From Tillandsia leiboldiana (Eukaryota; Streptophyta; Magnoliopsida; Poales; Bromeliaceae): a DNA stretch of 64,000 nucleotides. This document shows, piece by piece, positions 38,254-52,786 of the stretch. The translations under genes were made by a program, and so were the position numbers. The DNA lies in NCBI GenBank assembly GCA_029204045.2, contig CM055060.1, positions 50,992,379-51,056,378 of the forward strand, read 5' to 3'. The notes under the pieces are model-generated. The model searched no databases, was not told the origin of the DNA, and saw only the letters and a list, made by a program, of their open reading frames with translations. Position 1 is the first letter of the stretch. Each line of letters begins with the position of its first letter.

Positions 38254-38550
38254 CGTGCGTCACGGAGGCATCACTCAATAGAGGAACAAAATGAACAATC
38301 AGAATCCAAATCAACTCTCGACCCAATCTAGCGGAAGTCAAATGTCATGTCCCCCTTTCCGTAGTACTATATTGTCTGCAGCCAACATAGTTGCCACCAA
38401 AGGAAGACATGTCAATCACTCATCCCAATCCGCTCGGGAGAGTTAGAAACCCAATCGAGACTCTCGCTAAAAGTTGCGGCTCTCACGTGAGTCATCATAG
38501 GGTCCAACCACAAGCCTAGGGTTCCTAAGTCCTCAAAGACCTACATCCTA

Positions 38551-38563
38551 GGCTCTGATACCA
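38551..38563 (-). promoter_or_regulatory. Primer binding site of the deleted element
   Basis: The plus strand reads GGCTCTGATACCA, complement of TGGTATCAGAGCC, a perfect initiator-Met tRNA site eight bases inside the 5' LTR. Confidence 0.88.
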
Positions 38564-38571
38564 CTCTAATC

Positions 38572-41018
38572 TGTCACGCCCCGGGGTCGAAACTGCGCCC
38601 TGGGCTCGCCAACAGATCCGCCGCCTATACGGAAAGCCCGTATAGACGTAGCGACTAACCTGCAAAAGAAATAATCTACACTAACATATATCAGAGCTGA
38701 AAAAGTAAAAGCTGAAATAAAAGATAAAATAATATAACTACAGCTCTAAAATATATAAACCAACAAATCACTGTCTCACTCACTGGCTAGAATCCACACA
38801 ACTGAGACTCACTGTCACTCTGACGGCTCCCGAGAACCCAGATCTACCATCACTATCACTCCCCCAAAGAACTATGATCTACAGACTGCTATCAACTCCA
38901 CTCGGTCCCCAGACACGAGTGCAAATGCATCCCACAACCACCCGACCTCCCAGCCCACAACCCGGGCGAGAAAAGCTAAGTCCAAGAATGACAAGTATAA
39001 TAAAGTGATGTGGGAATGTCTAGAGCAATAAAAGAAACCTAGCCCAAGTTGAAGTTTTCTACAGTCTGGCTGAACATGAAACATATGACAGGGGTGCTTG
39101 GTCAAGTTCCAAGATTTCAATAATTAACATGTTGTAGGAAGCAATAAGATCACAAGGTTCATCAACTGATATACAAGAGTAATAACATTTAGTTTCCACA
39201 TGCTATTAAGTCCATTTACTAACATGCATGCTCCTACATATATAGAATTAGCACGCAGTCCATAGATCTTGAAAGCAAAGTCACCCACCGGAATGTGCTA
39301 ACTGTCCGGAGTCGTACAGCGGAGAATGCCCAGAAACAGATATCTCTACTCGCCCACTAATCCAACAGTACGGGAACACTGATCAAAACTTCCTGGGTAC
39401 AAAAATACAGTCCAAAGTTACACTTAATTCCATAAAATCCATGTATCACAAATCTGCTGGGAACAGTCCTCTTAATGCGAAATTTTTACCTGCTGAAAGT
39501 GCCCAGAAAATTCCAATAAAAATATCACAGCGATCCTCGCGTCGAGACCTTTGAAACGGGAACTTGCACGTCCAATTCCGAGCCCCGTAGGCCGGGTTAC
39601 AAATTCCACAGTACAGGTGCGCAAATACTCACAACCACACAACCGTAGATTCTTGCACAGATAAAAAGAGAATAGTATACCTCTGGGAAGGTCTCATAAA
39701 AATCCAAGAAAAATACAGTGATAATCCTTGAGATGAGTAGATGCAAAAAGTGTATAGGCTCGTCCCGATCCGACACTCGAGCGCGGAGATAAAATTCCGG
39801 CAAGGAGCTGCTGTCCAAAAACTCCACCAGCAAAATAGTGGCTTAGAAATGTCTCAAAAAACATGCCATAAACTCTGAATCCAGCAAGATGATCAACACG
39901 AAAGTTGAAGACGTACCCCTCCTGAATCCAACGCCGCAGAAATAGTCCAAAAATACCGCCGGAGTAGCTCTGTGGACGTCTCAGACCGAACTGCGACGAT
40001 AATGGCCCCCCGATGAAAGATCGTCGCTCTGTGTTACGATGCCGAAGTCGTCGACGCCGCGGCTTCCAAAAATTTCGGGCCTCTGCCAGAAGATGCGCAA
40101 CACGAAGATCTCCAACTTTACTGAAGGGTCTAAGGGTAGGGGAGCTCGGGGAAAGGGGCAAAAAGCTCAAGCAAAGCGTCTATTTATAGGCCCAGCCCGA
40201 AAAATCCGAAATTGGACTTTTGGGCCCAAATTCCGGGCGCCCGGAACATTCGGGCTGCTACAGTAACGGGCCCGGCCCGTTAGTGTTCACGCCCGAAAAT
40301 TCCCCAGCCCGCCACGCGTCCACCCAAACAGCAAACAGCCGTTTGGGCCAACGGCGCTGCGCCGCGTGGCCAAAGCAGGTGCCGACACGTGGCGCCACGC
40401 GCGGGAGCCGCGGGTCAGCGCGCCCACGTCGCACCCACGCGCGTCCACGCGCACCTGTCGGGCACGCAGCCCGAGGCAACCACTCCCCGCCCCCCGTGGA
40501 CCGCGAGCACAACACCACTCCAACCAAGAGCTGCCACGTGGCCCGCTCCCGGTCCACCGTGCACCCACGCCATTCCATGGACCACGCCTGCCGCGCCGGC
40601 CAATGGGGAGGCGCCACGTGTCCAGCGCCCGGTGCACGCCTTCCGCGGTGGACCGCGCGGCTGTGCCTCCTCCCGCCGCCGCGCTCCGCCGCCAACCGCC
40701 ACCGCCAGCGCCTCTCCGGCCGCCGGAACAGTACCCAAAGACCTCGAAATTCGTGTTTTCTCCTCCGGGCTCCGAAAAAAATATGTAAATAGCCCATTTC
40801 GATCGTTTTCGCGCACTGAATCCAAATCCGATGTCCGATTAGTCAAATTCTACTTCTAAAATTTGTCAAAAATTCCCGAAAAAGTAAATTTGATCTATTT
40901 TTTGTGCCGGGTCAATTCCTTGGTTCCAATATGCGCGCTAAAACCTTAATCACCCAATATGGGCCTCCAGAGGCTGCTGATCAGCCAGAACTGCGGCGCG
41001 GGGATTCGGGTCCTCACA
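38572..41018 (-). repeat. 5' LTR of the deleted gypsy element
   Basis: 2447 bp, from TGTCACGCCCCGGGGTC to TTCGGGTCCTCACA in plus-strand view. The TATA box is intact (CTATTTATAGGCCC, about 40180), the palindrome is at 40260-40286 with one mismatch, and G-box/CCAAT pairs with 10-base spacing are at 40535 and 40615. Confidence 0.88.
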
Positions 41019-41769
41019 CCCAGCCACTGTGCCAAAAATTCCCTATGTTCCACTTTACCGAACCCACCTTCCGACTTCCTAATAGTCGCACCGATCACCG
41101 TACCGATTGCAAATATGCCCCGAACAACTATACCGTTGTTCGGAGAGGGGCGAACTGCCCTTCAAGTCTCTAACCGCGTCATTCGTTCATCTGGAGGTCC
41201 ACGTCACCCACAATATCCCTTAACATGAGAAATCATAACCATATCGAATTATGCAACAAAGAGGTTCTAAGGGTGTACCCACCTGAAATGGAGATAAGCG
41301 ACCGCGCCCGCGATCCTCCTAAGCATTCGAAACCTTACGCGGTGCTAATAAAATATCCAAATAAACATATCAACAATTTTACCCCAAACCGACAAATTAA
41401 GAGGTCCCGACCACTGTCACAAAAATCCCTTTTATCCCAAAACCGGAACTGCCTCCGATGTCCCGATTTTCGCACCGATCAACAACCCGATCAAAATAAT
41501 TTTCTGAACAATTTTACCATTGTTCGGATATGGTCAAATAGTCCACCGGATCTCATACCGCGACAACGGGTCACCCGGAAAGTAAAAATATTCTAGCAAT
41601 ACCCCCTAAGGTCAAAAGACAAGAAAAATCGTGTAAAAATCCGAAATTACCGAAAAAGGGGACTTTATAGGTGTACCGAAAATAACAAATAAAAATTTCG
41701 GTGGTGAAACAAAAGACCGGACTTAAAAATGGTATCCCGCTATCCCAAAACAACAAACCGATGAAAAAC

Positions 41770-42390
41770 TCCGTGTCCAAAAATCTCTACGGTCGCAAAA
41801 CCATACCCTCGACGCGACCCGACTGTTGTCGAGGCAATTGACGGAAATCGGGCCCCCAACCGTTGCCTTGACAAAGTTCGCGACGAAAAACCCCCAAGCG
41901 GAGGATCGTCTGACGAAACACGAAAACGCTGAGTAAAGTGGACTGCACCGTCAAGCAGAGCCAGGGGGCAGCGGCGCGACGCAGGCAGCAAGCAAGGTTA
42001 GCGCAGAGCGGTGGCAGCTTGGCAGCAGCGCGGCGCGTGGGCGGCATGGCGGCAGCGTGCGGGCGGCGGCCTGGCGGCAGCGTGCGGGCGGCGGCCTGGC
42101 GGCAGCGCGCGGGCTGTGGCCTGACAGCAGGGCGCGGTGCAGCCCCTGAAAAATTCTGTGACCAAAAATCTCTTCGGTTGCAAAACCATACCCTCGACGC
42201 GACCCGACTGTTGTCGAGGCAACTGACGGAAATCGGGTCGCCAACCGTTGCCTTGACGAAGTCCGCGACGAAAAACACCTAAGCGGAGGATCATCTGATG
42301 AAACACGAAAACGCTGAGTAAAGCGAACTGCACCGTCAAGTGGAGCCGGGGGTAGCGGCACGACGCAGGCAGCAAGAAGGGTTAGCGCCG
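41770..42390. repeat. Direct duplication of about 230 bp, offset about 375 bp
   Basis: Both copies (about 41775-42000 and 42160-42385) share CGCAAAACC or GCAAAACCATACCCTCGACG, GACCCGACTGTTGTCGAGGC and GAAACACGAAAACGCTGAGT. The second is followed again by a GCGGC-rich stretch. Confidence 0.8.
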
Positions 42391-43135
42391 AGCGACGGCG
42401 GCCAGGCAGCAGCACGAGTGGGCGGCCTGGCCGCAGCGCGCGGGCGGCGGCCTGACACCAGCGCGCGGCGCAGCTCCGGGCAGCAGCATGGTGCAAGCCT
42501 GGCAGCTGCGCGGTGTGGCGCAAGGCTGGCAGCAGCACGGCGCGCGGGCGGCCAAGCAGCACACAAGCAGCAGCGTGCCCACGGGCGCAAGCAGCGGCCA
42601 ATGGCGGCGACTAGGGAATCTAGCGGCGGCGGCCAAGCAGGGCGCGGCGCGCGCGTGCAGCAGCACCGCGCGGCGGCGGCATGGCAGGGCGCGGCCTTGT
42701 GCGGCGTGCAGAAGCAAATAGTGCGCAGCGGCGACGGTTAGGGCATCCAGCGGCGGCGGCCTGGCAGGGCGCGGCCCTGTGTGGCGTGCCCTAACAGCGC
42801 AAGAGCGGCGCGAGTGGTGCGCCTGGAAGTGCGCGGGTGGCAGCGAGCCTGGGTGCGCGCGGGCAGCAGTGCCTGGCTGCGCGCCTAGCTGCGTGTGCAG
42901 GCACATACAGCACTAAGCGGCGGCGCACGTAGCAGCGGCCTCAATGGCGCGCGGGCAGTGCGCAAGCGGTCGCGCGGCCTGCGGTGGCAACGCCTCTGCG
43001 GCGCACGGCCCGCGGTGGCAGCGCGCGGCGGTGGCAGCGCCTCTGCGGTGCGCGGCCTACGGTGGCAGCGCACGGGCAGCGCCTCTGCGGTGGTAGCGCG
43101 CGGCGATGGCGCGGCTTGGGCATCGCGCGGCGGCG
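42010..43135. repeat. GC-rich GCGGC/GCAGC minisatellite region
   Basis: Units such as GGCGGCCTGGCGGCAGCG and CGCCTCTGCGG(C/T)GCGC recur in irregular order, with the best local periodicity at 42055-42115 and 42990-43110. Confidence 0.75.
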
Positions 43136-43149
43136 CCGTCATCATTGAT

Positions 43150-43362
43150 GAATAATCCTCCAAGAACGAACCCAACGAAAACCTCGATGAACAATTGTTC
43201 AAAAACAACACCAACGAAAACCTCAACGAATAATCGTTTACGAACAAAACCACGAAAACCTCGACAAACAATCGTCCAAGAATAAAATCAACAAAAACCT
43301 CGACGAACAATCATTCAAGAACGAAACCAAACAAAATCCTCAACGAATAATCGTTTATGAAC
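43150..43362. repeat. Tandem repeat, about five copies of about 41 bp
   Basis: Repeated AACGAAAACCTCGACGAA followed by (C/T)AATC(G/A)TTCAAGAACGAA with substitutions. Confidence 0.8.
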
Positions 43363-43956
43363 CTTGCTTAGACGGTGAGGACGACGCGATCCCGATCTTT
43401 GCCGACGGTGGTGTTCCTGGATCCGCTCCCCAGTTTTGGTGACATTTCCGGTCTCGATCTTCGGAACGTACGACGAGAAAGAAGGAAGGATAAGCGATCG
43501 TTTCAAAACTAGGATTATTCGGTAATTGGGGACCAATTATATTAATTATTTTTTTTTTCTCTTTCGTACGTAAGAAGGCCCCAAAACTCCGATATTTAAA
43601 AGGAGGATTTTAAACAAACTTTTTCGATAAACGTGCCGATCCTCCGAAACGTTCCGTAACCACTAGCACGGATCCCGATGCACCAACATCACATAGCGGG
43701 TTTCTGAGGTTGTCCGAACTTACCTTTTCGGACCCGCCAACATTGAAAACCACTTTTCGGAAGATCCGCAAGTCGAATTTCCGATCCGATCGCATCATTA
43801 TTTTCCGTTTAACGAGCTCTATTGCGATATGGAAACCGCAAAACTAACAATTCCAACCGAACCAACGCCAAAAATTTTTCATATAAAATCTAGCTTAAAA
43901 CCAAAAGTCGACATTTAGGAAAAAATAAAAATCAGCGTTATTACAATATAAGCTCT

Positions 43957-44570
<614 letters not shown>

Positions 44571-45213
44571 TGTTGGATGTGAACGGAAGTTGGACCGTCG
44601 AGTATTTCTCGATCGTCTTTTGACCTGACCTTCTGAATGTGCCTTGAAATAACTGAATTCTTCTTAACTAACCACACACTTGAAATTATGAACGGAGGAG
44701 ACTCGGTCTAAACATCCAAATTGTCTTTTATATTAACTCAGAAACGGAATGGGTTATAAGATTAATCTACTGTTAGAAAAATTGTAAAGTTATACTAAAA
44801 AATTATAAAATTATACTAGAAAAGCTATCAATACCGGAATTGACGGAAAATGGATAGCGGGAGTTGCTGCGTTATTTGTTATCTGTGTGATAGACCTTTC
44901 TTCAGTGAAAAGTCTGTCTATTTATACTAGTGCGGGTTTTTTTTGAAATTGTTTGCTATTTCGGATAATACTGTATTACTTGGTCATATTTTCTTATAGA
45001 ATTATTCGCTATTTTGGGCAATAATATATTATTCGCTCAGGTTCAGGCCTTCCTTACTCAGGTCCTAATGTACCACGTGTCGTCTTTTCATTCATCCGAT
45101 TCGGTTGACTATATTGACTAACTTTTCACCACGTGTCATCTTTTGATACGTTTGAATCGGTTGGCCATGGTGACCGACTTTCCTGCCATGTGTCAATCTT
45201 TTCCACTTCAACA
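44571..45213 (+). mobile_element. Solo LTR (TGTTGG family), 643 bp
   Basis: Starts TGTTGGATGTGAACGG and ends CCACTTCAACA. Flanks GTTGT (44566-44570) and GTTAT (45214-45218) fit a target duplication with one change. Near its end, three units of about 56 bp each begin CCA(C/T)GTGTC (45073, 45131, 45185). Related to the LTRs at 47164, 50198 and 52988, probably copia-type. Confidence 0.65.
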
Positions 45214-45329
45214 GTTATATTATTTGTTTTGCATAAGAAATGAAATGAATCAAAATTGTCTTTGCGTAAAATAGTGGATCGGTTGATGGATCATAAATTA
45301 AAATACGTTCTTTTAATTATATATAGTGG
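45214..45329. other. AT-rich spacer
   Basis: No feature recognised. Confidence 0.4.
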
Positions 45330-45540
45330 AGTAGAGTTTATATACTTTTAAAAATTTAAATTCAATTATGTTTGTAAATTTTTTATCATTAGATTTGCAT
45401 TGAGATTTGTACTATTGTAAAGTTAATTAAAAAGAGAAAAAGAGAAAGTACAATAATATAAATCTGAATGCAAATCTAATAATAAAAAATTTTCAAGAAT
45501 AATTAGACTTATACTTTTGAAAGTATATAAACTCTACTCA
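45330..45540. repeat. MITE family B copy
   Basis: Starts TAGAGTTTATATACTTTTAA and ends TTGAAAGTATATAAACTCTA, with AAATTTTTTATCATTAGATT and its inverse inside. This copy is not flanked by a long (TA)n tract. Confidence 0.75.
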
Positions 45541-45829
45541 TATATAATGTAGATATATATGATACAAATTTCTATTATTTAGATTTTAGATCAACTTAAA
45601 TGTAAATAAATTTATATTTTAAAAATTTTACTTATTAGATTATTTTTATTTTTCCTTCAACTTTTCAGTAAAATTGCCAATTTAGTTTGCTGTTCGCAAA
45701 CGAGCTCATATTTGGTTCGTTAATAAACAAGTCGAGCATAAACTATACATTTTAAAAAGCTGATTCGGATTCGAATGGTTGACAGCCATAGTTAAATATA
45801 TAAAATAATTAGTCCACTCCCGGGTAGGG

Positions 45830-46270
45830 ATGGCAATCCAGCTCGCTGTTCGCGAGCCAACTCAGAAGTTTGGTAAACGAGCCAAACACAAGCCGAATTT
45901 TTCAGCTCGTTTAATAAACGAGCCGAACACCAGCTGGGATCAGCTCGCTCGTGTTCGGCTCGATAATAGCTCGAATATATATATAAACTTTACTATTTAG
46001 ATTTTAGGTTATCAATTTTTTGTAAATTTTAATTATTAGATTAAAATTTTAATTTTTTAATTTTCTTTTAATTTTATACCTAATAGTAGGAATGAAAATC
46101 AAACTTGTTGTTCACGAGCCAGCTCGTGTTCGGCTCGTTAATAAACGAGCCAAACACGAGCCGAATTTTTCAGCTCGATATTTAAACGAGCCAGCTCGTG
46201 TACGGCTCGTTTATTAAACGAGCCGAATACGAGCCGACCCAGCTCACTCGTTTTCGGCTCGTTGACACTC
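45830..46270. repeat. Cluster of CGAGCCGAACACGAGC-type repeats
   Basis: Many forward and inverted copies of AAACGAGCC, GAGCCGAACAC and CAGCTCGTGTTCGGCTCGTT occur in two blocks (45838-45970 and 46110-46262), separated by AT-rich DNA. Similar GAGCTCG words are widespread in plant genomes, probably from an old transposon family I cannot name. Confidence 0.65.
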
Positions 46271-47163
46271 CTGCTCCCGGTTATATATAGTGGGTGGCCT
46301 AGTGCTTTTATAGGAAGCATTAATCCATTTGCTTAGTATTAATTACAAGGTAAATGCTTGGCATTTTAGTAGTGTTGATATTTCTTAAGCCTACAAATCA
46401 AACAAAATTAAGATAATAACTACATAAATTTTAATTTTAAAAATATAAAATTAAGATAATAATCACATAAATTTAAATTTTAAAAATGCGATAAAATAAA
46501 ACACACAAATTTACATAAAAAAATTTTTGTAGAAAAAAATTACGGACGAAAGAGACGAGTTTCACTATATCGATAAAAGGAGCTAGTACAAAATATTCAG
46601 ATAATAATCATACAATCGCTCGATCTCTCTCTACCGCAAAAAGGAAAGAGAATAATAAAATTCTTAATGAATTTATCTTATCAGATCCGATCCGCTTCCA
46701 CCACAGACATCTATTTTTTTTTAAAATTTTTTTTATCAAATTTTATCGCCGCACCGTAAAATCATCGGCGAATTGAAAATTCAAAATCAAAGTGACTTTT
46801 AATTTCGAACTTACATCTAACAATATTTAAGGATCAGAACTAGCTATGCGTAAGAAGGGAGAAAAAAAAGCTAAGTAATTAATAAACCCCTAATATTTGA
46901 TTACGTATGCCAAATCTATTGGGAATTAATGGGATTGGTCGAATTATGGTATACCGGACTCTATCGTATGTATGAATTTAATCTATTTTGGAAGTTTGAT
47001 GCAACACTTTATGTATTGCATGTTTAGAAGGTAATTAGCGTAGCATTATTCGAGAAATAAAAAAACCTTGGAGCTAGTTGTTTTTTTTTAGCTCTATCAA
47101 ATTAGCTAGGTTACATGCACTTAACCGAAAAAAAAAAAAAGAAAAAAAAAAGCTACATGGAAC
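46271..47163. other. AT-rich intergenic stretch
   Basis: No coding signal. It includes a near-duplicate word AAAATTAAGATAATAA(C/T)(T/C)A at 46406 and 46448. Confidence 0.5.
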
Positions 47164-50155
<2,992 letters not shown>

Positions 50156-50197
50156 GGAACTAAATGAGTTGGTTTTAAACACTCTGAAATTTTCAAT

Positions 50198-51075
50198 TGT
50201 TGGGTCGAAAAGTTGCGCTGACCGATCGACCCTAGGGTTGACCCTCTAAGTATGATCCGTCGCGTGCCGAAAGGGATCAAGCCAACGGACCGATGAGGGA
50301 TCTGTTCGGCCTGGTTCTTCTCAATCAAACTCTTGAGAGAGTTCGGCCTGGAGGAGCCGAACTGGAACTTAGAGACAGGGATTTGACACGACAGAATAGC
50401 TGATTAATGAATTGTATTTCTCTAAAGGGGGTTACATGGGACCAATTACAACTAAGACTACTCCTAAAAAGTGTTGTAAATGCTGGTAGGAAAAACTATC
50501 TAGGAAAGTAGTAAATACAGATATGAAAGATATTGAAAAGTATGAGTGCTCACTGGCTTACGAGGTTGCAGGATCTATTTTTCTTCAATGGTTCGGATAT
50601 TTATACCCGTTTTAGCCATATGTATAATCGTCGATTCGAGTAATCGGCGTGATTTAAAGAGAATAAACGTAAATTTCTCAGCTACTTCGTTTTGAGTCGA
50701 TTCTTCTTAATCAAATAGTAGCCGCTTTCCGTCCAAGTTCGTCCCGTAATTATCGCGCCGAAGCGTGATTTTCGGCGCTTTCTAATGGTAGGCGCCGCTT
50801 GCCGTTCCGGAGTCTGTTACGAGATTTACGCCCAGATCTCGTACCCTTTCCTTTCGGGATCTTTTCTTTTACGGCCTGAGCAGCCGAAAGTCGATCATGT
50901 CCTCGCCTCTTTCGTCATTTAACTGAGGCGGTCTGATATTTGTCTTCGGTCGAGGTCGGCTCTGGATGAGACGATGATTCTTTTTGTTGGCCGTTTCTCC
51001 TATCGACTGATACTTTGAGTCGATAGTACTTGCCACGTGTCACTTTTTTAGGTGGCGAAAATTTCGACCACAACA
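50198..51075 (+). repeat. LTR of the TGTTGG family (solo or fragment)
   Basis: Starts TGTTGGGTCGAAAAGTTGCG and ends TCGACCACAACA. It has CCACGTGTCACTTTTTTAGG near its end, as in the LTR at 52988. The flanks (TCAAT and CCAAC) do not match, so it may be recombined or part of a larger decayed element. Confidence 0.55.
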
Positions 51076-52786
51076 CCAACCAACTTCAAATTTGGGCTAA
51101 TCTATCGAATTAGAGAATGAAATTTACATACATTGCCTCTCTTGTTAGTCCAGCGCATAATGAATATTAATCCCACTATCCAAGTGAGAAAAACTATTAA
51201 AACTAGTTTAATAATTTTGAACTGTTTCTTATCCCGTGTTTCATTAGCCTAATCCTAATATGATATGTTTAACCTCCCTATCGGAAAAGGAGATGAGCTT
51301 GTTTTTTAGACAAGTACATATGTAAAACTTATAAGCAACAAATAAAAATAATTTTTCTATAATTAATTTATTTTTTTTTCTTAAATTTCAACAATTGACC
51401 GCGCAGTTTGTTACAAAGCAATGTGTATTATAATTTAGACGTCAAAACAATGGTTACCCTACATGTATATATGAATGAGACCAAGCGTAATTTGAAATTA
51501 GGGTATAATAAATTAGAAATTAATTAGAAGATCGAGATGACTGAACACATCATCTTTGTGGAAAATCATGAGTAACACTTAATTAGAAGATTCCCAAAGT
51601 TTTATTGGACTCCAATATATCAACTGTGAATAGTAAAATTAAAGCCTTAATCTTCGTCGTTTACTTTTTATTTTATTTTTATAGTGATTCAGAATTACTA
51701 TTCTTCTTATGCGAGCCGCATGCGCAATTGACATTGAACACTCAAATTTATTTTATTAGCGTGGCCTTGATCTGATGGACTTGAATTTAAAATAAATAAT
51801 ACAATTAATTATGGATGAATTTATTATTATTATTATTTTTGTCGAAATATTTATAGATGAGAATTGAGCTCTTTTGCTTATTAATATTTATAAATTTTTA
51901 ATTTTTGAATGTAAATATATACGATTAGAAAGATAGTGGTTATTTAGAATTTAATGAATGAATCAGTAAAATATTATAATATATATAAAAAATGAAATTA
52001 GTTAAAAAATTAAATTTAACGATAAAAAATTTATAAATATTAAGTACTTGGTATTTTTAAACAAATCGTAGTCAAACTTAATGGACTATATCAAAATTAG
52101 GCACTAACAAATTATTCTGAACAGCGCTGTTGCGGATTTGGTTGTGTTCAAAGGATCTTCATAGTGCACTAGAATACAAAAACTTAGATTTTTTTATTTA
52201 TCAGATTCAGAGTTGGATTCGAAACCTATGACTTCAAGTTGGATAGCTTATCCAGCTACGGCAGAGAGGAACGTCGCAATAAACTTCTCCATTCGTTTGG
52301 TACGTCTTCTTATTAAAAAGGGAAAGCAACAACACGTGTCTTAGATGTAGATTACAATGACACATCAATAATTTCCTTTTCTTTTTCTTTTCCTTTTTTC
52401 TAATGGATATATATACCAATATTCTCTTTAAGAGATTACTTTATAATTTATAAAGTTAGATTTTATCATATTTCTATCTATTGAATGAATGGAATATAAA
52501 ATATACATCCTAAATAAAATATATAATTAGTGTTTTTCCATCCGATAAAAGAGTGTCCTGTCCCACCTCAACACTTGGAAACTTTATTATTTTTTAACCT
52601 AAATTTAGAGAAAGAAAACGCTTCGCAATTAATATTTAAGATTAATTGTGTCTGTAATCAATTGCAGTAATTTTAATACCACGCTTTATACTATCTTAAG
52701 TACATGGAATTGTTGGGATGATGCTGCATTAGTATGAAAAACATAAATAAAAATCATTTGGCATATTTGTGGAGCATTTATATATA
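51076..52786. other. AT-rich intergenic stretch
   Basis: No gene seen. There is a short (ATT)n at about 51822 and a purine-rich AAGAAAAAGAAAAGG-type stretch (complement) at 52375-52400. Confidence 0.55.

Larger units (their letters stand above)
31987..41018 (-). mobile_element. Deleted Ty3/gypsy chromovirus element, minus orientation
   Basis: Two LTRs of 2447 bp (31987-34433, and 38572-41018 which is the 5' one). Flanks CCCAT and CCCAG fit a target duplication with one change. A Met-tRNA primer site (TGGTATCAGAGCC, complement 38551-38563) and a polypurine tract (complement 34434-34449) are in place. The interior keeps the start of gag, the end of reverse transcriptase, RNase H, integrase and a chromodomain-like tail. 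Most of gag, protease and most of reverse transcriptase are deleted, and frameshifts and stops are present. A 1274-bp solo LTR interrupts the integrase. The LTRs differ at many sites, so this insertion is much older than the one at 437. Confidence 0.9.
26894..43945 (-). mobile_element. Outer gypsy-type solo LTR (about 4.26 kb of its own), host of a nest
   Basis: On the minus strand it starts TGTAATAACGCTG (43945 downward) and ends CCCCGGGGCGTGGCA (26894). The target site duplication ATATA is present at 26889-26893 and 43946-43950. Own segments are 26894-27794, 31549-31986 and 41024-43945. No primer site or gag/pol lies in them, so it is best read as a solo LTR left by recombination between LTRs. 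The family (long LTR ending CGGGGCGTGGCA) is probably a Tekay/Del relative. Open frames in its GC-rich part are accidental. Confidence 0.75.
41019..43945 (-). repeat. Outer solo LTR, long 5' segment with internal repeats
   Basis: It begins with the CCCAG duplication of the inner element and contains the tandem blocks listed separately. The GC-rich part around 41940-43140 gives long open frames on all strands (Ala/Arg-rich), which are composition artefacts. Confidence 0.65.

Noticed and set aside
31987..41018. Endogenous pararetrovirus
   Set aside because: LTRs, Met-tRNA primer site, integrase and a chromodomain-like tail identify a Ty3/gypsy retrotransposon; no movement protein or envelope is present.
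41787..43310. Ala/Arg-rich frames up to 216 codons
   Set aside because: Produced by the GCGGC minisatellite of the outer LTR.
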